Assembly (NCBI GenBank): GCA_030267565.1
Contig: BRXU01000007.1
Coordinates: forward strand, 2,046,001-2,110,000
Length of the DNA: 64,000 nucleotides
DNA from: Pleodorina starrii
Lineage: Eukaryota > Chlorophyta > Chlorophyceae > Chlamydomonadales > Volvocaceae
Direction: 5' to 3'
Shown here: positions 22,938 through 33,060 of the stretch, in pieces
Numbering within the stretch: the first letter of the stretch is position 1
Layout of the letters: each line of letters opens with the position of its first letter
Notes under the pieces: model-generated
The model's input: the letters and a program-made list of their open reading frames with translations, nothing else
What the model was told of the DNA's origin: nothing
The model's database searches: none
Program-made: the position numbers and the translations under genes

Positions 22938-25130
22938 ATGGCTGAAAACGGACGGGCGCGGACCTCCGCGCCCCAACAGCGTTCAAATGGACGGGAGGCA
23001 GCTCCAGCAAATCGCTCACAGCGGCCCCAGGCCGAGAGGAAATATATTGACAGCGAGGAATTGAAGGGAAGGCTTCCGGCGGGCGCCCAGCTCTTCCTCG
23101 AGCAGGACGTCGTCACGTTCGAAGTCATTTGGCCGCCCGGCTCCGACCCCGCGGACATTCACGCCCAGCTGTTTGGGCCGCTGGGCAGGGCCCTCACGGG
23201 CACGTTACACGTTCTGGTACCGCCCGAGGAGGCTGGGACCGCGCTTGGGCCGCGCATCAGTAGGTGCCCCCAACGGAAACTCCCCAGCGGCACCACTATG
23301 CAAGAAATCAGCGTGATGCTCAGGAAAGGCGGGCTGGCACAGCTCGCCACCTCGCCAGCAGTCAGGCGGGGACGCCTCCAGCTGGGATCAGTCCGATTCC
23401 TGCCCAGCGACCCGGCAGTGGAGGTGCAGCTGCCCATTTCAAATCTGCACAAGGTGGAGCGCTCCGTGTGGGAGATCAAGGGCATTCCCGTCAGCCTAGA
23501 GCCTAGCGCCATCCCCGAGTTCCTGGCCATGGCCTATTCAACCCCGCGGCGCACCTGGGACAAGACGGAATTCCCGGAGCCGGCGGCCAACGTGATGGCG
23601 GATACCTGGCGATTCAAGCTGGCGCGGGGTACCCCCGGCCTACCGCGTGAAACGCAGTATGACTTCGGCCGATCGGGCGTGGTGGCCCAGTCCGGCACGT
23701 TGGAGGCGTACCGGCTGACGCCAAAAGATCAGGAGGGGCCGTTCATCATGCCCTGTAAACCGCCGCCACGGAAGGAACTGGCGCGGCAGATGCAGCAGCT
23801 GCACCAGTGGCGACAGCAGCATCAAGCCCCCCAGCCCGCAGCCGCCCCAGCCCAGCCAGGCCCCTCGGGCAGGATGCCGCCACCGTACGCAGCGACCGTA
23901 CAACGAACCAGATGGGGCCCGGAACCCGAGGTGGGAGCAGGAATGCAGCACATGGGTACGGGCACCACGCCCGGCATGACCCCATTCATCCCACCCCCGC
24001 CCGCGCCTCCGGCATCAGCCAACATCACCGCCACCACAGCCGGGGCCAGCACATGGGCCGCAGTGGCGGCCGCGGCCCCCAGGCTCCCCACCCCCATGGG
24101 GGCAAACCAGGCAGCTGCTGCAGCCAGGGCCCCACCGGTCACCGTGACCAGGAGTGGTACAACGACCGACCCCCAGCAGGCCGCGCCGCCACAGCAGGCC
24201 CCACTGCCACCGCGGATACAGCCGCCACTGCGGGCGCCATCCCCGCCGCGGGCCCCGCCGCCTCAGCAGGCCCCACCGCCGCCGCGGGCGCCGCCGCCAC
24301 CACCAGCCCCACAGCTGCAGGCCCAGCCACCGGTGCAGGCCCAGCTGCAACAGATGCCGACCCCTCCGCCGCCGCAGGCCCAGCCACGGATACGGGACCC
24401 ACCACCGCCACCGACTCTACAGCCGCAGCTGCCCTCGGCTCCACAACCGGACCCCACGGCGGCGGCAGCCCAACAAGGAGTGGAGGCACAAGCCGACTCC
24501 ATGGCGGCGAGACAGGACACCGACACCCGCATGGAGGCGGCCAACACGTCAACAGCAGCGGTAGCAGCAGTACCGCAGGAGCGAGGACCATCGGCCGCCG
24601 CAGCAGCTACAGCCCCCGCCTTCTGGTTCACGGCAGGCCGTACGGGGGCAGGCAGCAGGCGAAAGCCTACCGGGGGCAAAGCCAGGCAGCAGCCGCGGCA
24701 GGGACGCACACAGCCCGACCAGGGCCCGGCAGGCCCCGAGGCCCCAAAGCGGAAGCGGCGACGGCTCGAGCACCTGCCCGAAGCGGAGCGAGCCGAGCGG
24801 AACAGGGCGCAAACACAGAAGGCCCTGGAGACCCGCAGGAGGAACACGGAGGAGCGGAAGGCCCAGAAAGCAGCAGAGGAGGCCACGGCACAGTTAACCG
24901 CAATGCTGGCGACAGGCAGCCAGGCCCAGCTGTCGGACGGATCGCAGATCCCCAGCCTGCAGCTGCAGATGACGGCTGGAGACACGCCCGCCATCGAATC
25001 CCACACCCAGCACGAAGTTGCCCAACGAGGCCGGCAGCAGCTGAGCGCCCACGGGCCAGCATCAGGGCAGGAGGACGAGGAGGAGGAAGAACTCACCCCC
25101 ACCGCCATGGAGGCGGCCCACCCCAACTAG
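22938..25130 (+). CDS. LINE-B ORF1: large proline-rich ORF1 protein
   Basis: 730 residues from an ATG with a purine at -3. Residues ~35-260 form a globular-looking region rich in Val/Leu strands, which may be the nucleic-acid-binding domain but has no motif I can name. ~280-560 is a Pro/Gln/Ala-rich disordered linker that also holds open an unrelated overlapping frame. ~590-660 contains a basic KRKRRR nuclear-localisation-like cluster and a charged Ala/Glu/Arg helix likely to be a coiled coil. The tail is acidic (EDEEEEE). No CCHC knuckle is visible. It ends in TAG followed directly by ATG of ORF2 in the same frame. The expected role is element RNA binding, inferred from position. Confidence 0.78.
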   Translation: MAENGRARTSAPQQRSNGREAAPANRSQRPQAERKYIDSEELKGRLPAGAQLFLEQDVVTFEVIWPPGSDPADIHAQLFGPLGRALTGTLHVLVPPEEAGTALGPRISRCPQRKLPSGTTMQEISVMLRKGGLAQLATSPAVRRGRLQLGSVRFLPSDPAVEVQLPISNLHKVERSVWEIKGIPVSLEPSAIPEFLAMAYSTPRRTWDKTEFPEPAANVMADTWRFKLARGTPGLPRETQYDFGRSGVVAQSGTLEAYRLTPKDQEGPFIMPCKPPPRKELARQMQQLHQWRQQHQAPQPAAAPAQPGPSGRMPPPYAATVQRTRWGPEPEVGAGMQHMGTGTTPGMTPFIPPPPAPPASANITATTAGASTWAAVAAAAPRLPTPMGANQAAAAARAPPVTVTRSGTTTDPQQAAPPQQAPLPPRIQPPLRAPSPPRAPPPQQAPPPPRAPPPPPAPQLQAQPPVQAQLQQMPTPPPPQAQPRIRDPPPPPTLQPQLPSAPQPDPTAAAAQQGVEAQADSMAARQDTDTRMEAANTSTAAVAAVPQERGPSAAAAATAPAFWFTAGRTGAGSRRKPTGGKARQQPRQGRTQPDQGPAGPEAPKRKRRRLEHLPEAERAERNRAQTQKALETRRRNTEERKAQKAAEEATAQLTAMLATGSQAQLSDGSQIPSLQLQMTAGDTPAIESHTQHEVAQRGRQQLSAHGPASGQEDEEEEELTPTAMEAAHPN

Positions 25131-28100
25131 ATGCCAATCAGGGGGACGGGAAGAAACCAGCAGCGGAACGCTGTGCACGGCCACCCACTCCGGATCGCCA
25201 CGCACAACATGCATGGGCTGCTGGCGTCGCATGGGAACCGTCTGCAGGCAGCAGTACGGCAGTGGGCAGAGCTGCGTCTGGATGTGGTGTGCCTACAGGA
25301 GACCCACCATACCAACATCCAGCACCAGTGCCTCTTTGAGCGGGACCTACGCCATGCAGCGATGCAGGCGCACACCCAAGGTTGGCGCGTAGCGGCGTAC
25401 TCGTGGTCTGGCTCGACCCACACGGCGGGGGTCCTCACCCTCGTTCGGCAAGGGCTCGCGGCAGCCCTGGAGCCGCCACCGGCCGCAACCCTCCCAGCAT
25501 GCGCGCGGGGCCGGTTCACCGAGTGTGTGCTCCGTTGGGGGGGCCACCGCCTGCATATCTGCAACATCTACCTTCCCACGGGCTCCACCGCAGTGGCAGC
25601 GGATACACGACGCCTTTTGTTCAGCAACATTCTCGCTGCCACAGCGACGCGTGTTGCAGCCGCAGACAACGACACCACCCTCATCTGGGCGGGCGACTTT
25701 AACTTCGTGGAGGACCCGGAGCTGGACTCGTCAGCGGGCCCAGGGGGCCGTCGAGGGGACGGGCCGATAGCGGACATGAGACGGCAGGCGGGCCCCATCA
25801 TGGTTGACACCCACCGACACCTCCACCCCCAGCGCCGCGACTTCACCCACCTGTACCGCGCGCCCATCCCGGGGGGCTCCCGCCTCGACCGCATCTACAT
25901 CAACCAACCCATGCTGCCGTACATATGCCACACCGCCATCATCTTCCACACACCGTCAGACTACAGGATCGCGGTGCTGCACCTGCTGCCACGCCGGAGT
26001 GAGGAGCGGGGCCCAGGCATCCGCCGCACCCGCCTGGCCTTCACGGGGCACGAGGACCTCGCAGCCAGCATGGACGCCTGGATCCGCAGCCAGTGCGCGG
26101 AGGCGCCCTCTGCCGAGAACAATCCGGCAGGCCTGATCGCGTGGTGGCCGGGCTTCAAACGCCGCCTCGCCAGCCTGGCCCACCGGCTCAACAAAGCAGC
26201 ACAGCAACGCAGGCAGCGGCCCGGCACCCGTGCCCGGGAGGCACTCACAGCGGTTCAGCTGGCCCAGCAGGCAGTTGATGCAGCGCCCACAGCACCCCAG
26301 CCGCTGCAGCAATTAGCGGAGGCACAGGCGGCCTTAGCCAGGGCACACCAAGAGGACGGCCGCAAGGCAGCGAAAGAAACACGCGCCCATGGGCTCCGGG
26401 CGGGTGAGCGGGCCGGCCCCGCCCTGACAGCATTCCTGCAAGCCCAGACGGCCGAGCAACAGCCCGCCCCAGTCGCGCTCCAAGCACGCACCGGTCGCCT
26501 GGTCACCAATCCAGCACAACTGCCGCAGGTCGTAGCGGATTTCTGGGCCGAGATCTGCCGGACACCCACTTTCGTCAGCCCCGATGCTCGACAGGCGGTG
26601 CTAGCACAGCTGTCTGCGGCCAACATCAGGCTCCCCACTGAGGCGGATGAGCAGCTGGGCTCCAAAACCATCACAGCAGCAGAGCTGCGAGTCGCGCTGG
26701 CCAAGAGCCAGCCCGGCAAGGCACCAGGATGGGACGGCATCCCAGCCGACCTGTACCGCAAGTTCTGGTCCGCCATTGGCCCCACCATGGCCGGCCTATT
26801 CACCGCCATTGGCATGACGGGGCAGGTGCCGGCCGGTTTCCTTGAGGGCGTTATCACGGTGCTCTACAATAAGGGCGACCCCAAACAGCCCGGTAACTAC
26901 CGCCCCATCACGCTGCTGTGCTCAGACTACCGTCTGCTCGCCAAGGTGCTGGCCAACCGCCTGGGCCCAGCCCTGGGAAGCGTCATCTCCCCCGAACAAT
27001 CGGCCTTCCTCCCCACACGACTCATCGGGGCCAGCGTGATGTTCCTGCGCCACCTATCCCACCTCCTCCGCAAGCAGAACCGCCGGGGCCTCCTGGCGTT
27101 CCTGGACTTCGCGAAGGCATACGACACGGTGGACCGTGGCTTCCTGCTGGCCACAATGGAGACGATGGGGGCGGGCCCGCAGCTGTGCAGCTGGGTACAG
27201 CTGCTACTCAGCAACACGCAGGCACGAGCCATGGTCAACGGCTTCAAATCGAGGCTGGTCGTGATGGAGGCAGGTGTGCGGCAGGGGTGCCCCCTTGCGC
27301 CCCTGCTGTACCTCTTTGTCGCTCAGGCCCTGCTATGCTGGCTACAGAGCCGAGACGTGGGAGTCAGACTACTACCCAGTGCTCCAGACCGCATCACAGC
27401 CTGCCAGTTCGCGGACGACACCGAAGTGGCGCTCGAGAGCGAGGAGTCCGTGCCATCCTTCCTGGAGGCCATGGAGACCTTTGCCCGGGCATCAGGCCAA
27501 CGCCTCAATCTGGATAAAGTAGAGCTTCTGAGGGTGGGCGCCGAGAACCCGCAGCAGCAACCACAACCGGCGGGCAGGCAACAGCCGCAGCCACCGCAGC
27601 AGCAACACCAGCCGCAGCAGGAAACCATTGGCGGGCTCAAAGTGGTCACCACCGCCACAGCCCTGAACTTGCCGGTGGACAACCGGCCCAGCCCCCCGCA
27701 GCCCGACTGGCCCAAGATGCTGGCGGGGGCCTACAAGCGGATGCAGCGGCTCTCCCGCTTCCCGCTGTCGGCCTTTGGCCGGGCCACCGCTGCGTCAGCC
27801 TACGGCCTGCAAACGGTCACCTGGCACATGGAGCACGGCGGGCCGCCCCCGGACAGCACGCTGAACCACATCGGGCGGCTGACGGCCCGCCTAGTCGACC
27901 GGCGACAGGGCCCAGAGGACCGGGGCCAGCGCCTCACCGGCATACCCAGCAGTCTCCTGGCCGGCCACCCATCGGCCGGGGGCTTTGGCCTGCTACCGCT
28001 CTCCCAACACATTCGCGCGCGCCACGCGGTCTGGGCCGTACGCTTCATGGCGCAGGCTATGCCGACGGCAGGAGATGGGGAAGGGGGTGTGGGAGCTGAG

Positions 28101-29891
28101 GCGGCCGCGGAGGCAGGCGGGGATGGCGGGGGGGCAGTGGCAGCCGGCAGTGAGGCCAGGGTCCTACACCCTTGGATCCGCACACTGTCCGCCTACCTGG
28201 AGCCCGCTTTCCAGCCGTGGGCCCTGACAACCGCCCGGGCCACGGGGCCCTGGCTCGGCGGCAGCGACCTGCCCGCCGACATCAGCCGGATCGTGGGGGC
28301 CCTGGGGCACCTGCCACCGCCGGAGGACATTGGCAGATCTCCGCTGGTGCCCGGCGACTGGTGCTGGGGGGCCGCGCTGTGGGGCAACCCGCTGCTGCCC
28401 AACGACGCCAACGACGCAAACGTCGTGGCCGTCAGCCGTCGACCGGGCCTGGAAGCATACCATGCGGGGCTAACGTCATGCAGGAAACTGCGCACGGTAG
28501 GAGACCTGGTACGGGTATGGGTGACACTGGACGGCAGCCAAGCCACCACCCTCCAAGGAGCGGCCTGGCATGAGTGGGCCCGGGAGCACCTCGACCCAGC
28601 CGCGACCCCAGCCCAGCTGCAGGACAAGGAAACGGCCCGTGCGGCTCTGGGGGCCTTGCATAACGATATCAGCCCGGCCTGGCTGGAGGCAGCGGGTGTG
28701 GTGGAGACCAGGCTACAGCAGCAGCGGCAGCAGGCGGAGGCGGAAGGACTCCAGCAGCAACAGCAACCGCCGGCACCGCCACCGCCAGTTTGCGCGCAGG
28801 TGATGGCCATGATCGTCGGGCGACTGGGGTGGCGCCTTCCCGGGGGAACGGACGCAGTGCCGCTCCGCCGCCTGACGGTCAGCCAGGCGACACAACTACA
28901 GGACGGGCCGGCCAGCGAGCGGCGAGTGGCTTTGGTCACCGAGTTTGTGCGGGAGGCCCTGAGCACGCCGGAGAACCAGGCGCCTCCCCACCTCGCCGCC
29001 GAGCTCAGCCGTTTCCGGGCAACCCAGGCACGCCTGTGGTCCGGAGTGCGCTGGGAGAACGACAACAAGGAGACTATGTGGCGCCTAGCGGTGGACGGCG
29101 TACCCCTGCCTGGCAACACACACCTGGCCCGGGTGCCCATTGAGGCGTGCGGGTGCGGGGCCTATGGGGAGGCCGATGCCGGCCGACCCTGCTCCCCGCG
29201 ACTGCACCACTTCTGGGAATGCCCGGTCGCGAGGGCCGTTCGGGAGCAGATCGACCGGCACCTGCCACCCCCCCAAGCAGCAGCGGGGGCCACCACCACC
29301 CGGCAGCAACTCTGGCTCGCCCAAGCGCCACCTGGGTGCGAGCAGGCCCCCTGGGACGTGATCGCCCTAGCGGCGCTGTCCGCCATGGAAGTCGGAAGGT
29401 GCTGCCTTCGAGCAGCAACCCGAAGGCAGGGGCGGGATGGGGCCGCAGCAGCGACGGGGCAGCAGCAGCAACAGCAGCAGCAACAGGTGCAGCCCCAACC
29501 AGAGCAGCCCCAGCGACAGGGACCGCGCCAGCGGGCCATCACCGACTTCTTCGCCCGGGAGGGAGGGGCAACACAGCAGGAGGGACCCGCGCTGAACGCC
29601 CCCGCGGGTGAATCACCGACGCAGGAAGCAGGGGCCGGAGAGGTGGCGGCGGGGGAAGCGGCGGCGGCAGCAGTAGGGGCAGCAGCGGCAGCAGCGCGGG
29701 GTGCAGCCGAAGCCTCGCCGCTGTACCGGGCGCGCGCCCGCGCGGTGACGGACTTCTGGGCGCGCTTGCGCTTGTTCGCGGCGCTGGAGACCCCCCGGCA
29801 CGGCTGGGATAGAGTGGGGCCGCAGCACCCCATCCTAGCGGTCGTTGAGGAGCGAATGCGGTGCGCAGCCCCGGTGGAGATCACGGCCTAA
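25131..29891 (+). CDS. LINE-B ORF2: endonuclease-reverse transcriptase
   Basis: 1586 residues. APE-type endonuclease: ATHNMHG near 23-29, LQETHH with catalytic Glu at 57, AGDFNF near 190, SDYR near 280. Reverse transcriptase: KAPGWDGIP near 530, PGNYRPI near 590, FLDFAKAYD near 657, RQGCPLAP near 717, catalytic FADD near 761. A Gln/Pro-rich insert (~805-830) interrupts the region after the catalytic motif. A Cys/His cluster (CGCG...C..HHFWEC) at ~1338-1365 fits the C-terminal finger of LINEs. Then come poly-Gln and Ala/Gly-rich stretches and a possible duplicated short motif (ITDFFAREG near 1465, VTDFWARL near 1540). The ATG follows the ORF1 TAG with no gap, so reinitiation or readthrough are both possible. 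Confidence 0.93.
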   Translation: MPIRGTGRNQQRNAVHGHPLRIATHNMHGLLASHGNRLQAAVRQWAELRLDVVCLQETHHTNIQHQCLFERDLRHAAMQAHTQGWRVAAYSWSGSTHTAGVLTLVRQGLAAALEPPPAATLPACARGRFTECVLRWGGHRLHICNIYLPTGSTAVAADTRRLLFSNILAATATRVAAADNDTTLIWAGDFNFVEDPELDSSAGPGGRRGDGPIADMRRQAGPIMVDTHRHLHPQRRDFTHLYRAPIPGGSRLDRIYINQPMLPYICHTAIIFHTPSDYRIAVLHLLPRRSEERGPGIRRTRLAFTGHEDLAASMDAWIRSQCAEAPSAENNPAGLIAWWPGFKRRLASLAHRLNKAAQQRRQRPGTRAREALTAVQLAQQAVDAAPTAPQPLQQLAEAQAALARAHQEDGRKAAKETRAHGLRAGERAGPALTAFLQAQTAEQQPAPVALQARTGRLVTNPAQLPQVVADFWAEICRTPTFVSPDARQAVLAQLSAANIRLPTEADEQLGSKTITAAELRVALAKSQPGKAPGWDGIPADLYRKFWSAIGPTMAGLFTAIGMTGQVPAGFLEGVITVLYNKGDPKQPGNYRPITLLCSDYRLLAKVLANRLGPALGSVISPEQSAFLPTRLIGASVMFLRHLSHLLRKQNRRGLLAFLDFAKAYDTVDRGFLLATMETMGAGPQLCSWVQLLLSNTQARAMVNGFKSRLVVMEAGVRQGCPLAPLLYLFVAQALLCWLQSRDVGVRLLPSAPDRITACQFADDTEVALESEESVPSFLEAMETFARASGQRLNLDKVELLRVGAENPQQQPQPAGRQQPQPPQQQHQPQQETIGGLKVVTTATALNLPVDNRPSPPQPDWPKMLAGAYKRMQRLSRFPLSAFGRATAASAYGLQTVTWHMEHGGPPPDSTLNHIGRLTARLVDRRQGPEDRGQRLTGIPSSLLAGHPSAGGFGLLPLSQHIRARHAVWAVRFMAQAMPTAGDGEGGVGAEAAAEAGGDGGGAVAAGSEARVLHPWIRTLSAYLEPAFQPWALTTARATGPWLGGSDLPADISRIVGALGHLPPPEDIGRSPLVPGDWCWGAALWGNPLLPNDANDANVVAVSRRPGLEAYHAGLTSCRKLRTVGDLVRVWVTLDGSQATTLQGAAWHEWAREHLDPAATPAQLQDKETARAALGALHNDISPAWLEAAGVVETRLQQQRQQAEAEGLQQQQQPPAPPPPVCAQVMAMIVGRLGWRLPGGTDAVPLRRLTVSQATQLQDGPASERRVALVTEFVREALSTPENQAPPHLAAELSRFRATQARLWSGVRWENDNKETMWRLAVDGVPLPGNTHLARVPIEACGCGAYGEADAGRPCSPRLHHFWECPVARAVREQIDRHLPPPQAAAGATTTRQQLWLAQAPPGCEQAPWDVIALAALSAMEVGRCCLRAATRRQGRDGAAAATGQQQQQQQQQVQPQPEQPQRQGPRQRAITDFFAREGGATQQEGPALNAPAGESPTQEAGAGEVAAGEAAAAAVGAAAAAARGAAEASPLYRARARAVTDFWARLRLFAALETPRHGWDRVGPQHPILAVVEERMRCAAPVEITA

Positions 29892-30840
29892 GCAGCTGTG
29901 CTAGTGACGGGGCAGGGGCGTTGGTTGGAGGGGAGGAGGGAGCGGGCGGTCGGGGGGAGGAGGGTGGGGGGGGGATTGGAGGGCTGGGGGGGAAGCCTGG
30001 AGAGGGCGAGTGGAGCGAGGAGAGCAGGAAGGGCGGTGGGCAAGGGGAGGGCTGGGCGTGCGGGCAAGGGTTTCCTAGCCGAGGGTCTCGTGGGCTAGCA
30101 GGGAGGGGAAGGAGCAGGCCTGTGTGCTTTGTCTGGTGTGAGTGTGGGTGTGTACCCTCTTCCCGGGAGACGGGGCCCGTCGAGGAGTAAGGGGCGGTTT
30201 TGTGCTGCCTGGCGGCTGAGGAGTGCGGCGCGGGAGGCCTGCAGTTTTGGCGCTTTAGGGAGAGGGAGAGGTGGAGAGGGAGGGGTTGCAGAGGGAGGGT
30301 AGGTGGTGCTGGGCTCCGCAGGCGGCCAGGGACGGAGGGGCAGGTTTTCTCTGCGTGGTAGGCGAGGGCAGGCAGCGCCTATGAGCCGTGCCCCGTAGTG
30401 GGTTTTCCAGGGGGCCGCCGCGCCGGCTTGTCATCCCCCCGCGGCCGTGGGTGTTTGTTTTGCCCCGCGCTGGGCAGTGTCGGGGAACCTGTAGCCCCCA
30501 GGAGGAGACCGCCTGGCGGGCCAACGTGCGGTTGGGTGCTTTAGTGAGCGGTTCCTGCAGCAGCGCCTTGGTTGTCGTGTTCGTTGTGGCAGTTGGGCTC
30601 CTTGCTGTGCTGGCTTTCGTGGGAGCCCTTGGTGAGGGGACTCAGCCCCTCGTTCTCGTGAGGGACCTTGTCTGGGGGCCTAGGTGGGCTTTCCCTTGCC
30701 TCGTTTTTTTTCCTGGGCTGTGGTGGTGCCGCCCCGTTGTCGTGGGCCCCTGGCCCCAGGGGTAGAGGGCGTTCAGAGGCACTCTTTGCGTAGAGCTCTA
30801 GAGCCCCGTGAGCGCGCGAGGAGGCTGGCCGGGGGGGGGG
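29892..30840 (+). other. G-rich probable 3' UTR of LINE-B
   Basis: Strongly G-biased on the plus strand, with many GGG/GGGG runs (29930-30110, 30250-30360, 30830). No supported gene. The composition changes sharply after the ORF2 stop, and G-quadruplex-forming potential is obvious by eye. Its assignment to LINE-B is by position only. Confidence 0.5.
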
Positions 30841-31252
30841 GTAGCTAGTCTTGGTAGGCGTTTTTGGTTGAGGTGTGTGACGCCTCTCGCGTGGCTCTCG
30901 CTAAGCGCGGCCCGCAGTCGTCGGCGCCGCTGAGTTGGTTGGCCAGGGGCCGTGGTGGGTGCCCCTGGCTGACGCGAGTGAGGGAGTGAGGCGCGCGCGG
31001 CGGAACAGACGGACGTAGCCGCGCGCCCGCCCCTGCGCTGTGTCTCGGCCCGGTCAGGGCCCCCGGTGCTCGTCCTGTCTCAGGGCGAGTCGCCCACAGT
31101 GTAACACCCGTTAACCCAACAACGCACGAGGGGCCTCTCATGACAGGTTCCTCCCCGCTCCCGGCCGGCCTCCAGCCGCCAGCACGCCAGCCCCTGTACC
31201 CAGCCTGCCTCGCTGAGCCCCAACCCCCACCCCACCCCCAACCGGAACCCAC

Positions 31253-32600
31253 CCTGGAACTTGTCCCAGTCGAATCCGGCGAATCAGTCGTGCGGCCTGC
31301 ATCCGCCCGGAACAGCGGATTGGGGTCCAGCAGGCGCTCACTGAGATGTTTCACCTCACTGCAGGGTACGGGGGTGAGAGGGGTGGGTGGGGGTGCGTGA
31401 GGGGGCGGGGGAGGGGGACAGTGGCCAGGCAGCAGAGCGGGAAGGAAAGAGAGGGGCGCGGCTGGAGGGCAGTTGAGAATTGGAGTTGAATGACAGGCTG
31501 AGGAGGATACGTTTGGGGGAGTCGCGTTATGGGGCGTGGGGTGGAAGATGCCCGGGTGTCGAGGTGGCGAGATGTGGAGGGCGCCAGGGGTCCAGGGAAG
31601 GGGGGTTTGTACCGCGAAGTGATATGGGGTGGGTGTGAGGAGTGAGTGAGAGAGCGCGAGAATGCGGGAGGGGCTCATTTGTCTGTGTGCGGAGGGTGCG
31701 GGTGGGTGGGAAGGGAGCTGCTGTCGGGACCTCCCGGTGGCCCGACGGCGCTGTAGCTCGCACCCTCCCCCGCTCCCCCTTTCCGTCGTGCTTCCTGCTT
31801 AGCGCTACAATTGCTGCCTCCTGCCGTCCAGACCCCCTCAGCCTCCCCACCCGGTCCCTCCCAGCACCCTCTTCCATTCCCCTCCTTGCGCCCTCCCCCC
31901 CCCCCGCACCCCTCCCTTCCTAAGTTCTCAAGCCCCAATCCTCCCCGCCCAAACCCTCCCTGCTCCAGTGTCCCTCCCGCCTCCCTCCCCTTCCGCACCG
32001 GTTGCAGATCTTCCTGAACATGACCAGTCGGTCGTCGCCCATGAACGGCGGCAGTCCGTTGCACAGCTCAAAGACGAGCACGCCCAAGGCCCACCAGTCG
32101 GCGGCGCCATTGTAGCCCTTGTTCATGACGATCTGGGGGGAGGGACAGGGGGAGGGGGTGTGCAGTGGCAGGAAGGCGGGAGGTGGGGCTGAGAAGGAGG
32201 AGATGAGGGTCAGGAGGAGGCACGCGAGGAGGGGATGGCCGGCGAGCGCTGGGCTCCGTGGAATTTATGGGAGTAGAGGGATGCAGGGTGGTTGTCGCCC
32301 CGCTCCCACCATTACATCACCCCCATTTCTAACCCCTCACCTAACCGGCCCCCGAAGAACAGACACACGAGCACCCCACCACCACACACACCAGTTGGCG
32401 CCCTGACGTAGGTACACCTCCGCCTCGCGCGTAATGACCGGCAGCAGCGGACCCAGCATCTTCTGGAAGCGGCATCTTCTGGAAGCGGTCGCCGATGTCG
32501 CCCTGGCGGATGACGTCCTCGCTCGAGTAAAACGTCGCGGAGCGCAGTACGGCCGCCAGGCCGGAGAGGGTGGCGGCGTCCAGGGCACCTTCTTGAGGGC
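31253..32600 (-). pseudogene. Decayed cGMP-dependent protein kinase (PKG-like) gene
   Basis: Three exon-like pieces with GT..AG borders in gene order on the minus strand. (a) 32392-32600: part of a cyclic-nucleotide-binding domain (FYSSEDVIRQGDIGDRF), then a helix (MLGPLLPVITREAEVY). (b) 31999-32132: kinase subdomains IX-X (GYNGAADWWALGVLVFEL, then LPPFMGDD). (c) 31253-31358: end of the kinase C-lobe (HLSERLLDPNPLFRA) and, in another frame, AGFDWDKFQ of an AGC-kinase tail. Breaks: a 16-bp tandem duplication (32456-32487) shifts the frame in (a); a frameshift lies inside (c); the whole N-lobe and catalytic loop are missing between (a) and (b). The domain identity is strong; loss of function is inferred from these breaks. 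Confidence 0.8.
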
Positions 32601-32789
32601 CTGAGGGGAGGAGTGCGGGCGGGAGAGGAGGGAGGGGTTTAGTTTCCCATGTAAAAGGCTGGAGCCCGTGAACGGTGAAGTAACAGAAGAAGGCTGAGGG
32701 AGGGAGAGACTAACGAGCTGAGACCATAGCCGTGGGATGGGGGTTAAGCGGGTTGGAAGGGGACGAACGGGGGGATCGTGTTGGGTGTT

Positions 32790-33060
32790 TTAATGGGAGG
32801 TAAAGTGTGGTAAGGAGAAACACGTGCAGGAATCACGGGCAGGACAAACAGCAAGAGTGAATCTACAGGATTGCGGAGTTGAGAGCCACGCTCGCCTGTT
32901 CCTCCGCCCGTTCCTCGCTGCGCCGGCACCCAGCGACCGGGCCAGGGTCCGCCAGGCCAGGGGCACCGGCCGCCGCGCTGTTGCCCCCCGGGCAATATCA
33001 TTCCGGATCCATCCGTCGGTTCCTCACCCAATATACGACATGATACGGTTGTATGTCTAT
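32790..33060. repeat. Dispersed repeat related to 22285-22400
   Basis: Carries the GGAGAAACACGTGCA block and downstream motifs seen at 22285. It lies just upstream of the PKG-like remnant. No gene seen here, nor in 33060-33640, which is AT-richer and has short repeats of an AATCCGTGCTAATCC kind near 33390. Confidence 0.5.

Larger units (their letters stand above)
22938..30840 (+). mobile_element. LINE-B: apparently intact non-LTR retrotransposon
   Basis: Plus-strand element with ORF1 (22938-25130) and ORF2 (25131-29891) back to back in the same frame, separated only by TAG. About 950 bases of G-rich sequence follow that fit a long 3' untranslated region. Neither ORF is broken. ORF2 is about 330 residues longer than that of LINE-A, and the two share little beyond the catalytic motifs, so they belong to different families. 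Neither outer border is certain. The right border is placed at the G-run near 30830 as a guess. Confidence 0.82.

Noticed and set aside
23807..25339. 510-codon frame overlapping LINE-B ORF1 and ORF2
   Set aside because: Low-complexity shadow of the Pro/Gln/Ala-rich linker; it crosses the real ORF1-ORF2 boundary.
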